A stretch of DNA of 64,000 nt, taken from assembly GCA_003971905.1 (NCBI GenBank), contig RSEE01000036.1:124001-188000 (forward strand), read 5' to 3'. The notes beneath the pieces were generated by a model. That model did no database searches. It had not been told where the DNA came from and saw nothing but the letters and a program-made list of their open reading frames with translations. The position numbers and the translations under genes are program-made. Shown piece after piece: positions 49,401 to 62,017 of the stretch. The stretch comes from Moniliella sp. 'wahieum' (taxonomy: Eukaryota; Basidiomycota; Moniliellomycetes; Moniliellales; Moniliellaceae). The first letter of the stretch is position 1. Each line of letters opens with the position of its first letter.

Positions 49401-51396
49401 CCACCAAGTCCTGCTTTCCCCTCCCTCTTCCACTTCCCCTTCCTCTCCCGCCCTATCCCCCTCCCCTCTCTCCCCCACCGACACGCTCGCCCCCGTGACC
49501 GTGCCCCTGACCGATACAGCCGTCCCCGCACTCGTGCGTCGCAATCCCGTTCGCCAAGCGCGTATCAACGCTCCACCCCTCGACCTGTCCATTCCAGCCA
49601 ACGACAATTTGCGCGATGGCACCTTTTCCCTGCTCGTCAACAAGGCCCCTAGCATCTTTGGCAACCCGGCCGCCCTCTCCGCCCTAGGAATGCAGGCTTT
49701 GGTGAGTATTTTCGGACCAGCGCCGGACACATCCATGCTACCTGCTTCGGAGCCAAGCTCGCCCCCCATTGCACTCGCAATCGAATCCGCGGCAAGTGAC
49801 ACCGAGGTCATACTGACCACCGATGGGGTCCCGGTGGCCCCCAAGAACATCAAGAAGTTGGTGGGTCACCCTGCCTTTGATGGCGTACTCGAGGCAATGC
49901 GCCTCGAGCTTCGGCGTTTTGACGAGCGTGACGTGAAGGAAGTTGTACCCATCCCCCCAGGGATCAAACCCCTTCCCGGCATGTGGGTCATAGGTACTAA
50001 GACGGATGCGGATGCTAACTTCCTCAAGTACCGTGCCCGCTACGTTGTGGGAGGGCACCGGCAAGTTCCTGGCACATGGGCGAAATCTTTTGCTCCTGCC
50101 GTTCGTACTGCTGCCGTCAACACGCTAATTGCGTTGGCCGAAGCTGATGGCCTCCACTTATTTTCTGCCGATGTGGAAGCTGCCTACCTCTATGCCGATA
50201 TCAACGAGCTCGTCTATGTTCGACCACCCCCCTTCTTCCCAGAAGCGCCCGGTCATTGCTGGAGACTCAAGAAAAGTCTCTATGGCCTGCACCAGAGCGG
50301 GGCCAACTTTGGAGATTGGCTCCGCACTTTCCTTTGCGACCGACTCCACTTCACTAGCCTAAAATCAGAGCCTTGCCTGTTCATACGTCGCACCGAACCT
50401 CTTGGCCTGATCCTAATCGCCGTCCACACTGACGACTTTTTGGTCGCGTGTCGGTCCCAAGAAGCGTATGATGAATTCTTAGTGGAATTAAGGCGCAGCA
50501 TCCAAATTAAGTCCAACGGCCCCCTACGTTTCCATCTCGGCTGCCAATACGACCGTATCGATGGACGACTGTACATCAGCCAACCCAAATTCATCGCTGA
50601 GACGCTTGCCGCGCATGACATATCACCTCACCGGCCCCGCTACCTTCCAATCGGCCACCAACTTCCGCCTCCCAAGCGACCCGAACACGAAAAGCGTGCC
50701 ACTCGAGACGAGCACCGTGCCTACCGTTCTATTGTCGGATCCAGCTTGTGGGCGGCTCGTATGTCCCGGCCTGATGCCCTCTTTGCGGCTACCTTTTTAG
50801 CGCGGTTTATGGACGACCCGTCCGCCGCCCACCGACGCGCAGCGGAGGACCTATTACGTTTCTTCGCCGGTACGTCTGACTACTCTTTGTGCCTCACACC
50901 CAACCGATCTCGCCCTCTACTCGAGCTGCACACCGATGCCTCCTTTGCATCAGACAAGAGCAACTCTCACTCCGTTTCGGGCCATGTTGTTTTTGTTTTC
51001 GGTGTGCCTGTATCCTGGGGCTCCAAGTCCCAAAATCAAGGTGTGAGCAACACAGCAGCATCTGAATACCTAGCCATGGGAGATGGCCTTCGAGATGCTC
51101 TATTCATTCGCAACATACTGTTTGAACTTGGTGTCTGCAAGGCTAATCACCCGATTGAGCTCTTTGTTGACAACACCGCTGCCAAAGCGTTGGCCGAAAA
51201 GCTCGGCAGCCTAGGCAAAATACGGGAGATTGACGTCTCGTACCACGAGGTGCGGGAACGCATCCACCGAGGCGAAATTAAAGTCCACTACTCCAGGTGC
51301 AACCCTCTCCCTGACTGGTTCACCAAACCTCTTTCTCTTCCCAAGATCATTTCTGCGCGTAACAATTTCGATTTGGCTTCTCTTTCTTCGCGCTGA
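46446..51396 (+). CDS. Copia gag-pol polyprotein (two frame breaks)
   Basis: The gag region (46446 to about 47600) lacks a CCHC zinc knuckle and instead ends in an Arg/Gly-rich tract (GRGRGRGGSGYRG). Then come a DSG-containing protease-like stretch (about 47690), the GAG-pre-integrase HxxxH...CxxC element (48110-48240), and integrase with Asp, Asp and Glu in HLDVLD, VRSDNAPEL and NGVAERAIRS. The reverse transcriptase (from about 49940) has SADVEAAYLYADI and AVHTDDFL where copia normally has YVDD. RNase H shows LHTDASFASDK, SEYLAMGDGL and FVDNTAA. Stop 51394-51396. The frame changes near 48350 and near 49120; each fits one lost base, comparable to the breaks in host genes. The start could also be a few codons downstream. 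Confidence 0.92.
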
Positions 51397-51461
51397 TCCC
51401 CTTTCTACTTTTCTTTTGTTGATGGCCAACGGGCTTCTTTCGTTCCCTTGGCCCGGGGGGG

Positions 51462-51678
51462 TGTTGGGACCCGTGGTCCCGTACTTAGGCCAAGGCGCCT
51501 CATCACCCTTCACCCCTGATTTGTCCTCCGAAGCCTCCACGTGTATACTCAGGCTTGTCTGAACCCCTGTCTCTAGGTGTGGCACAAGGCTTAGACCTTA
51601 ACCACCACCATCGCGATTGCATTGCTCTACATTTCCAGAGGTTCTTCACCCAATCCCTTGGGTTCCTCCGGTCTTACC
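51462..51678 (+). repeat. 3' LTR of copia element
   Basis: 217 bp, TGTTGGGACC to GGTCTTACC, directly after the polypurine tract and directly before AATCC. Confidence 0.95.
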
Positions 51679-52006
51679 AATCCCTCGGTTTCCAGGCTCA
51701 CTACTATAGCTAATCGAAATTTCTAGCCCAGAACCTTGCCGCCTCGCCACAAGCTTGTCTTAGATTTGAGGGGCACAACCCTGTCACAGCCTCACCAACA
51801 CAGCTAGCCCCAACCTCTTGGACCACACCGCGGCAAGGCCGCCAGCGAGGTTGTCCCTAGATTGCTGCCTATAAAGGTCGTGGCAACCTTGCCCACCATT
51901 CTAGTAAAACCTTGTCCGCCATTCTAGTCGCAATCTTGCCCGCCACCCTATTTCGCGACGTTGTGGATAGCGGGTAGCATCTACCCATGTTAAAAAGGAA
52001 GGTGTG

Positions 52007-52075
52007 TCCAGGAATCGAACTTGTGGTTTCCCCCGCTGAAAGTGACATAGACCGTTGCACCATAAAAGCAACTAC
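52007..52075 (-). pseudogene. Degenerate tRNA-Glu-like sequence
   Basis: On the minus strand the order TATGGTGCAACGG (A-box/D-arm-like), a CTTTCAG loop with TTC at the anticodon position, and AGTTCGATTCCTGG (B box) resembles tRNA-Glu(UUC), followed 9 bp later by TTTTT, a Pol III terminator. Acceptor and anticodon stems do not pair properly, so it is probably a pseudogene or part of a tRNA-derived SINE rather than a working tRNA. Confidence 0.35.
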
Positions 52076-52369
52076 TTTGCGGCGATCACTGGACCCAATA
52101 TTCGTATGTCGTTTTTCACACGAAGAGTCGTCAAAAACATTTGTAGACTGGTGGTGAAGAGTATACATCAGTGGTGGGTACAACTTCTCATAGTATCATT
52201 CGTAGCCCATATGGAACCGTCTACACATTCATTGCTGTAATCGTACTGCCCGCACAATGTCTTCGTCCGTCGATGGAACATTATCGTCCTCGACCGCCCA
52301 GTCCTAGGCAAAGGCCAAGTCAGCAAGTCGCAGGATGTCGATGTGGGGAGAGAGAGTGTGACAAAGTGG

Positions 52370-54045
52370 TTAAGCACTAACGTATAGCAGCGCTGCACCG
52401 CCGATGTCCGAGCCCGTCTTGCTTAAACTCATCCAGCAGCTCCAGGACCCCGAGACGAAATCGGGGAGTGGCTTCTTACGTTTCTTGCTATTACTTGCCC
52501 CTGCCGAGTCATCCAGACTCTTTCGGTACTTAAACAGGAGAAAGGAGGCGTCCTTCAAATACTTGTCGTTCACCCCCGTCTGGTTTGCTCGGTCGTCGAC
52601 CCGACCGTCGTTCTGGACGACCATATCGAGCTGGTGATCGACTTCGCGCCTATAGTAGCTTCGACGCTTGAACGTAGATTCCTTTCCGTCTTAATGTGTT
52701 CGCCAGTTAGTCAGTCGCCTTGGTGCACACTCAGCACAGCACTAGAGCCTCGTGTACGCACCAGACAGTCAGTCACGTTCTCCGCCAATGTATTTATACC
52801 CCGTTGCCATCCGCAGTCGCACAAACGACAGCACACGTGAGCAGTCATGCACATCACTGAAGCCATCTCGTTATCGCCCTTCATTATCGGCAACACGAGC
52901 TGTACAAAGATCCATCCCTCGGTAGTCGAATCCCAGACAGGGATGAGCTCCTCGTGATACCGCCTGTGTATGCTCGAAAAAGGCATTAGCAAGCTTCCTT
53001 TCCGTGCACAGGAATCACGGCGGCTTCACACTGCAAGCAACTTGGTCTAGGTAGTGATACTCACACTTAAGCTGTTTGACCAGCTGCTCGCACAACGGGA
53101 GGAGAGACTTTGCTGTTTCTGATGCAAACAAGAAAGGTTCTTTGCCCATCTAGACTCGGCCCGTGATATGTCCATGTTGCCCAGAAGCAGGCTGTTAAGA
53201 GAGCTTGGCCAATTGGACACATTGTCTGCAAAACCATTGGCCCATCCCTCCAGCTGGAGACGGACTAGTTGTTTCGGTCACAGGCCGTGGCACTGAGGGT
53301 GCTGATGCCCTTCTTCATTTCCTCCCCGTCCCACGTGCCGATGTCGTGCCAGGATGGAAGTCAGTAAGCCAAGAGTTTCCGCTGCGCGGTGGAGTGCAAG
53401 GCAATTTACTGATGGCCGTCGTTGAGGTGCAGCTTTTGGTCATGTTCACCTAGGCAAGAAAGACGGTACATGTCGTTTCGACATGTGAACTTCAGCAGTT
53501 TGGTCGTCTCATCCTGGGCCGAGTTGGCCACGATGTTGTATCACAAGTCACTGTCGGCGTCGTGTTGCCACAAGACGAGAAAGAAAGGCGCGGTAATACC
53601 GAGCAGGTGAATAGGTTCGCCAAGGTACATGTGAATATCCAGATCGCGTGGACGCTTATTGACCATCGGCTCAGTCGCTTTTGCCGATCAGATCCCATCG
53701 TCCCTTGTGTGGTTCTTCCATGAACCCGTCCCTGTGAGGACCTGGACCATAGCCCTGGGCGACCAGGGCTTGGTTTACTGTGGCATCTTGGAGCGGATGG
53801 AAGGGTTCGAGGACATGTATGAGCTGGAAAATGCCGTCGACCGAAGAACACAATGTACATCGTCTCCTGATACAAACTGGATGCTCCGATGCACACGAGA
53901 GGCTGCTGCACCTTCTCAATTGCCTTAGTTTTGTTGAGCGAGTAAAAAAGAGACAATTTCCCTTCGGTCTTGCCCGCGACTTGTGCGAATGTGGTCTTCT
54001 CTCGCAACGAGATAGTTGGACTGGAGTATTCGTGCTGTATATAGC
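52370..54045 (-). pseudogene. Unrecognised minus-strand gene, interrupted
   Basis: Coding-like segments follow each other on the minus strand inside the TIR unit: HEYSSPTISLREKTTFAQVA (about 54030-53970), VDGIFQLIHVLEPFHPLQDA (about 53843-53785), DGFMEEPHKGRWDLIGK (about 53733-53680), LDIHMYLGEPIHLLGITAPF (about 53642-53585) interrupted by TGA and then YNIVANSAQDETTKLLKFTC (about 53540-53480), GWANGFADNVSNWPSSLNSL (about 53246-53190), EPFLFASETAKSLLPLCEQL (about 53145-53085), and ELIPVWDSTTEGWIFVQLVL (about 52950-52890). At least one intron is likely (donor GTGAGT near 53060, acceptor CACAG near 52970). I do not recognise the family. Stop codons and frame changes exceed those of neighbouring genes, suggesting decay, although assembly errors contribute. 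Confidence 0.4.
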
Positions 54046-55304
54046 TGCTGTCACGACTATCTCAAGTGCACAACTTAAAAAGAATCTATATATGAAACGC
54101 CCTGGCAGGCTGCAGGGGGGCGCCGTGGGCTGGCGGTGGCGTGGGGGACAACACTGGCGCCATGCGGGTGGACCACCGGTGGTTGCGTCTATAACCGCAT
54201 GCAGCTGCGCCGATGCTCTTGCCTCTCGACTACCACCACCATCACCACCGCCTCTCTCTCGCTGGCCACACACTGTGCTACCAGAGCTGGCGCCATGTGC
54301 CCGGCTCGTTGCGCTGCCATTATATACACCCCCGCCGATGTGCTTGCTGTGCAAGGGCCTGGCCTCGGTATGTCCACGCCCCCCGGGCGGATGCTTGTCG
54401 TACTGACTCGTCTGTGCGCAGCTGACGGAAACGAGTCGACCACGCCTGGTGGCATGGTCTTGCCTGGTATCCTTCACGTCAAGATATCGGTCATGCCTCC
54501 CAACAGCGATTGAACATCAACGACAAGGGCGCTTCGAGCGGACGGTCGACGGCGACGGTTTCTCCGGCCAGGGCTCGACGGTCAGTACTTGCGCTTTGTC
54601 CTTATCCGCCCATACACTGACAACGCCTTTAAGCAGGATGATTGAAGAAGGCGCTCAAGTGCTGCGGCAACGACCACGGAACATGTGCAGGCTTGCACAC
54701 AGATCTTCGTTCGCCGTATGGTTCCGGGACTCATTCTCCCTCTCGAACGCGATGACGCTTCGCCCCCACGCCGCAAGTTGTATGTGGCCCTTGTATCTTT
54801 GCCCTTCTCGGTCCCTATCATCTCGGCGTCCCCATGATGTTTTTGGTCCGCGATTAGACGACGAAGGCAAAGCTTCTGGTTGCCGCCGTCCTGAGGCTCC
54901 TCGAACAACCTGCCGTTGCCTCAGCGCTCCTCTACTCTCTCTCTGTGTCTAAACAACCATGGCAATGCATGCTTTTAAAGATAATCCACTCCCTGATCTG
55001 ATAGCATTGTGACAACCTAGCCACCACTCTAGCCGCCAGCCTGGTGGCAATCTGTGGCTAGCCTTGCCACCAGCCTGCCAGCAAGGCTGCGGACTGTCCG
55101 GGGATAGGTGGGGGATAGCTGGGGGCAACCTGGCGCCAAGCTGTCGGGCAGATTGTCTCGACCTTGCGACCATCTTGCCGCCAGCTTTGCTTGTACAAGG
55201 TTGTGGCAATTCTAATCATAGTCTAACGGTATCAAGTTACTACCCTGTGGCGAGATCGGCGGCAACGTTGTGACGAGAAATTTCGATTAGCTATATTAGT
55301 AGCA

Positions 55305-58390
<3,086 letters not shown>

Positions 58391-59600
58391 GGTGAGAGGA
58401 GAGAGATGGTGGAAGAGCAGCAGCCGCCGCCGCACACGCCGCACGCATAGCATCGCTCCTGCGTTGCATCCTGGGCCGGCGGACGCCGACGCGGGAAGAA
58501 AAAAAATAGGGGCGCACGGGGGCGGTGTTCCGCAAGCGGCTCCCACCGACAGCGGCCTGGTGCAGCCCCATCGGCATGCACGGCGCCGCACACAAGCGCG
58601 CCGCAGCCTGCCGCAGCGCCTGCAGCGCAAGCTTCTGCTCGGTGCAACTGGAATCAAACCTTCATTTTCATTACCTCAGCCCACCCGCCCCGCTGGCCCC
58701 CAGCCTGCCCTGGCCTGCCCCCGCCGCAAATGCCCCACGATCAAGCAAAGCGTCACGTGGTGCATGGGCTTATTGCAGCGCGTCGAGGGTGGCAACGCTG
58801 CAGCCAACCCTGGTTTAACTGGTACGACGACCTACGCACGCTGCTCCTCCTTCGGAGGGTCTGAGCTGCGGCCTTTGCTCGAAGGCAGCCACCCAAACTA
58901 GAGGGTCTTCCCTTGCTTCTACACCTGCTCGATTCGACCAGGATCTGACGCCGGACATACCGTGCGTGGCTCCGATTGGCCGTCCCAGGGTTTGTACCCC
59001 TAGACTACAGGGGTGGGTCCCACCTCGGGACTCCCCCCATGACAACACCGGCCTATTCACCCCCTTGTACGAGAGAAGGAAACGCCTCCACCCAGTACCA
59101 ATGTGGGAAAAAGGCAGGCCACAGTTGAGTCATCCCAGCTAAACGTTGAACGTTGGTTGAACGGTGAACGTTGAGCGAGTTGAGCACATTAAGCGCGTTG
59201 AGCGTTGAGCGCACGTTGGGCGTCGAGCTGACCACATTGAGAGAGTTGAACGCGTTGAGCGTTGAGCTGAGCGCATTGGGCGTGTACATAGAACCACCCT
59301 TGAATCCCACCTGTACCCCGCGGTCTTCAATCCTTCCATACAGTCTCACTCACATGTTCAGTCGCACCCAACCACTGCCCAACCAGAAGGCCAGGTCCTA
59401 TGCGCCACTGGACGTATGAAATTGAAGTAAAGTATGGAGTTCGGTAGGTATGAGATGCAGAGTAGGGGCTTGGGCCCCACGCTAGTCATTAGTTCATCAT
59501 GGCAAGTTATAAAGGGGGGATGGAAGGAATTTCCCCTCCCACTCGGGAGGATGGTAGTCGTGCTCACCGCGCGGGATTTGGTGAGGGTGCTGATAAGGGC
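58391..59600. other. DED1 upstream region with TTGAACG/TTGAGCG repeats
   Basis: It contains the DED1 leader and promoter, a TGCC/CCTGG-rich stretch (58680-58735), and a 140-bp degenerate array of TTGAACG and TTGAGCG units (59141-59282). No gene is supported. Confidence 0.6.
59141..59282. repeat. Degenerate TTGAACG / TTGAGCG array
   Basis: About a dozen imperfect copies of AACGTTGA, GCGTTGAGCG and related units, including palindromic AACGTT cores. It is the largest of the dispersed heptamer blocks in the window. Confidence 0.85.
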
Positions 59601-60713
59601 TTAGATATACGTGAGGTCGAGGCGAAGGGTTGTCGCCGGCCTCTTCAACTTTCCCGCTGTCCGTATCGACCCCAGAATGCACCTCTTGCACCCGCCTTGC
59701 TTGTTTCTCCTTCTCCCCCTCCTTCTCCCCCTCCTTCTCCTCCTCCTCTCCTCCTCCTCCTCCTCCTCCTCCTCGTCATCCAGGGCGAATTCAGGTACCT
59801 CCACAGAGGACATACCGAGAGCGATGTGGTCCGGATGCAGCTTGAGCTCGGCAAGGCTGATCGAGTTGCTACGATGTGTGGCACCCGCATCGTGTTCGTT
59901 GACTGGGGCAACAGCGACCTTCTCCTCCTCAGAAGCAACAGGCTTGTCCTTGCGCAAGCGACGGAACATGCGTCGTACTCCTTCTTGCACCACCTCCCCC
60001 ACGTCCACCACATCGTCACGGCGCGGTGGGGGGCCACCTGAGCGCGCAAGGCCCGCAGGCTTCCGCGACGCCGCCTGCAATAACGCAGGATCAATTCCCC
60101 ATGACTCAGGGGGAGCAGCAGCCTGTTTAGGCACACTTCCTTGAAAGGAGAGGAGATGGGAACGCGCTGCCAAGCCCACAGAGAAGGATTGGCGTCGGCG
60201 CTGCCTTCCGGTGACAGGAAGAGGGGCAAAGCGCAACGGGGGAGGGGAATTCGAGCTGCCTTGTGTGAGTGGATCATTGTGCAGCGTATCTGGTTTGGAT
60301 GGATCGGAAGATAGTGCGCCGGTAACGTTCAATTGGGACGAATTCGAAGGGGAATCGATCGGTTCTGGAGGGGGCGCCAGCATCCCGTCACCAAAAGTGG
60401 CGTTGGGCCCGCGGGGATCATAATGCAAAACAGAGGGACCCTCTAAAGTTGCGCGCCCCTTTCGCGACAGGGGAACAGCACGGCGATAGGAGCGACCCAA
60501 GGGAGGCGCGTTTACCGGAGGCTTAGTCTGGCCGACACGGACACTCGAGGCACTGAAGGCCTCCTTAAAGCGCGACTTTTTAGAGGTCGGAGCCAGGGAT
60601 TCAGAAGGGGGTACATAGGTCGGGACTAGGATGCCCTTGAGATGGGAAGGCCCGCGCACACTTCTGGTCTCCATGCTCTGCGTGCTCAGCGCGGAGGTCA
60701 ACTGAGCGCTCAA
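59601..60713 (-). CDS. Hypothetical 370-aa disordered protein with acidic/basic tail
   Basis: Not recognised. A single uninterrupted frame from ATG 60713 (MSAQLTSALSTQSMETRSVR) to 59601; the second Met at 60674 is an alternative start. The protein is Ser/Pro-rich with conserved-looking patches (LKGILVPTYVPPSESLAPTS, WGIDPALLQAASRKPAG, DVGEVVQEGVRRMFRRLRKD, ELKLHPDHIALGMSSVEVPE) that suggest a real gene. A GAG/GAA microsatellite (about 59723-59775) encodes a Glu run followed by an Arg run; a length error there would change the C-terminal frame, so the last ~45 residues are uncertain. Confidence 0.6.
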   Translation of the reverse strand: MSAQLTSALSTQSMETRSVRGPSHLKGILVPTYVPPSESLAPTSKKSRFKEAFSASSVRVGQTKPPVNAPPLGRSYRRAVPLSRKGRATLEGPSVLHYDPRGPNATFGDGMLAPPPEPIDSPSNSSQLNVTGALSSDPSKPDTLHNDPLTQGSSNSPPPLRFAPLPVTGRQRRRQSFSVGLAARSHLLSFQGSVPKQAAAPPESWGIDPALLQAASRKPAGLARSGGPPPRRDDVVDVGEVVQEGVRRMFRRLRKDKPVASEEEKVAVAPVNEHDAGATHRSNSISLAELKLHPDHIALGMSSVEVPEFALDDEEEEEEEEERRRRRRGRRRGRRRNKQGGCKRCILGSIRTAGKLKRPATTLRLDLTYI

Positions 60714-62017
60714 TGCTCAACGCTGAAAGGAGTGGTGGTGGGATACAGACACGGTAGTTGTGGCCAGCTGAGTGGCATTTTACTCGATAGAATTGAATAC
60801 TGGTGTTTGGCATTGAATCCCGCAAGTGTTAAATTTTTGCTGAGGCGCTGAGGCGCTGGAAATTCAATGTTCAACTTGAACGTTCAACGTTCAGCGACTC
60901 TGCCAGTTGCACTCAGTTGCGCTGAGTCATGCATGCTGCTTGAACTTGATGAACAAGGATCCTCGCTCCTAGGCGACCAGTGACTAGCTAGTGACTAGGG
61001 ACTACCTGTGACTGCAGGCGCTGATGTGCTGATGCAGATGCATGAGTTACTAGTTGCCCGAGTACTGAGTTACTGATGCATGATACGCACACGATGCATG
61101 ATACACGCGATATCTGGGGTTAGGCGAAGTTGAGTACGTTGAGTAGGGTTGAGTAACTGGGAGTACTGAGTTGAGTTGCTTATACCTTCGGCACCGGCAG
61201 CTTGTCTCGCATGCTGATTTTGTTTCCCTCTGCTCAAGCGCTCAATAAGCGCTACGGATGCCCTGCGACGAACTGACCGCCATCAGATTGTCGATGGCCG
61301 CCACTGCCTGGAAGAATTCGAAAGCTGATTGCGAGCACGGAGGGCCGATGTAGCTATCGATGAAGCTAGATCGATGAAGCTTGAAGGAAGCATTGAGTGG
61401 GAAAGCGGCGCAGGTTGTTGAGGCAAAAGGCAGGAGAGAGAGGGGTGAAGAGAACAGAGGAACACAAAGGAAGGCTCAGGCGCGCGGACAGAGCGGTTCC
61501 CGAGTGCCCACCGCAGAGGATCTGCCTAGGGAAGCCAGAATCTGCCTCATCTCCACGCCCCAACCATGCAAATGCAATAGGTACAGAGTGCCAAAAATGC
61601 GACTATTCTCTCTCAGCAACAGCGCGCTCACCGGCGCGTTCTTCTTCATCAGGGGCCACGTCAACAAAGACAGCCTTGCGACGTCCATATTCCATTAATA
61701 GCACGGCGGCCCAAATACATCCACAAGTAAGGACAATGCAAGCCATCGGTGGCGATCGGTGCCGTTCGCCTGAGCGCCTGAACGCTCAAGCTCCAACGCT
61801 CGATGGTGTAGGCAGGCGAAGAGTTGGTTGTGTTTATTGCCGGCGGAGTCGCCTGGAAACGTCAAAATTGTGTTATAGGCGGAGCAAGGCGGGGCCACCG
61901 GTCAGGCCCTCACGCCGCAGGTGGGGCACGGCGGAATTGCTGTCGCAGAGGTTGCACCGATGTTTTTTTGGTCGGGTCTGCTTTTGCTTGCACGGAGCTA
62001 AGTACACACCGTCCATC
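60714..62017. other. Divergent promoter region between the 370-aa gene and LTV1
   Basis: No gene is supported. Repeats: GAGGCGCT (60842-60858), the TTGAACGTTCAACGTTCA block (60861-60895), GTGACTAG motifs (60980-61005), TGCATGATACGCACA repeats (61075-61108) and GAAGCTTGAAGG (61375-61386). One or both promoters must lie here. Confidence 0.55.

Larger units (their letters stand above)
46123..51678 (+). mobile_element. Complete Ty1/copia LTR retrotransposon
   Basis: A 5.56-kb element with two 217-bp LTRs that are identical at 216 positions (only the last base differs, A versus C), flanked by a perfect 5-bp target-site duplication AATCC (46118-46122 and 51679-51683). Between the LTRs lies one gag-pol region with protease, integrase, reverse transcriptase and RNase H in the copia order. 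A G-rich polypurine tract (51454-51461) abuts the 3' LTR. LTR identity implies a very recent insertion. It landed about 20 bp from the end of the inverted-repeat element at 51.7 kb. Confidence 0.96.
51701..55304. mobile_element. Putative TIR-bounded element with unrecognised, decayed coding content
   Basis: The left end (CTACTATAGCTAATCGAAATTTCT then GAACCTTGCCGCC and TCGCCACA, starting about 51701) recurs inverted at the right end (about 55304 going left: CTACTAATATAGCTAATCGAAA, then GTTGCCGCC and TCGCCACA). The similarity covers about 60 bp with small gaps. Both ends are followed inwards by repeated CTTGCCNCCA motifs in both orientations (51850-51950 and 55010-55200), resembling the subterminal repeats of CACTA- or hAT-type DNA transposons. 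No target-site duplication was found and no DDE transposase is recognisable. The interior has minus-strand coding-like segments (listed separately), a tRNA-like sequence and several plus-strand open stretches. Confidence 0.5.

Noticed and set aside
52400-52637. Plus-strand frame in the TIR unit (LLKLIQQLQDPETKSG)
   Set aside because: The minus strand has longer, more coherent coding-like segments through the same region; the plus frame is probably its shadow, though neither is proven.
58630-58670. B-box-like GGTTTGATTCC on the minus strand near 58650
   Set aside because: No A box or acceptor pairing at the proper distance; not a tRNA.
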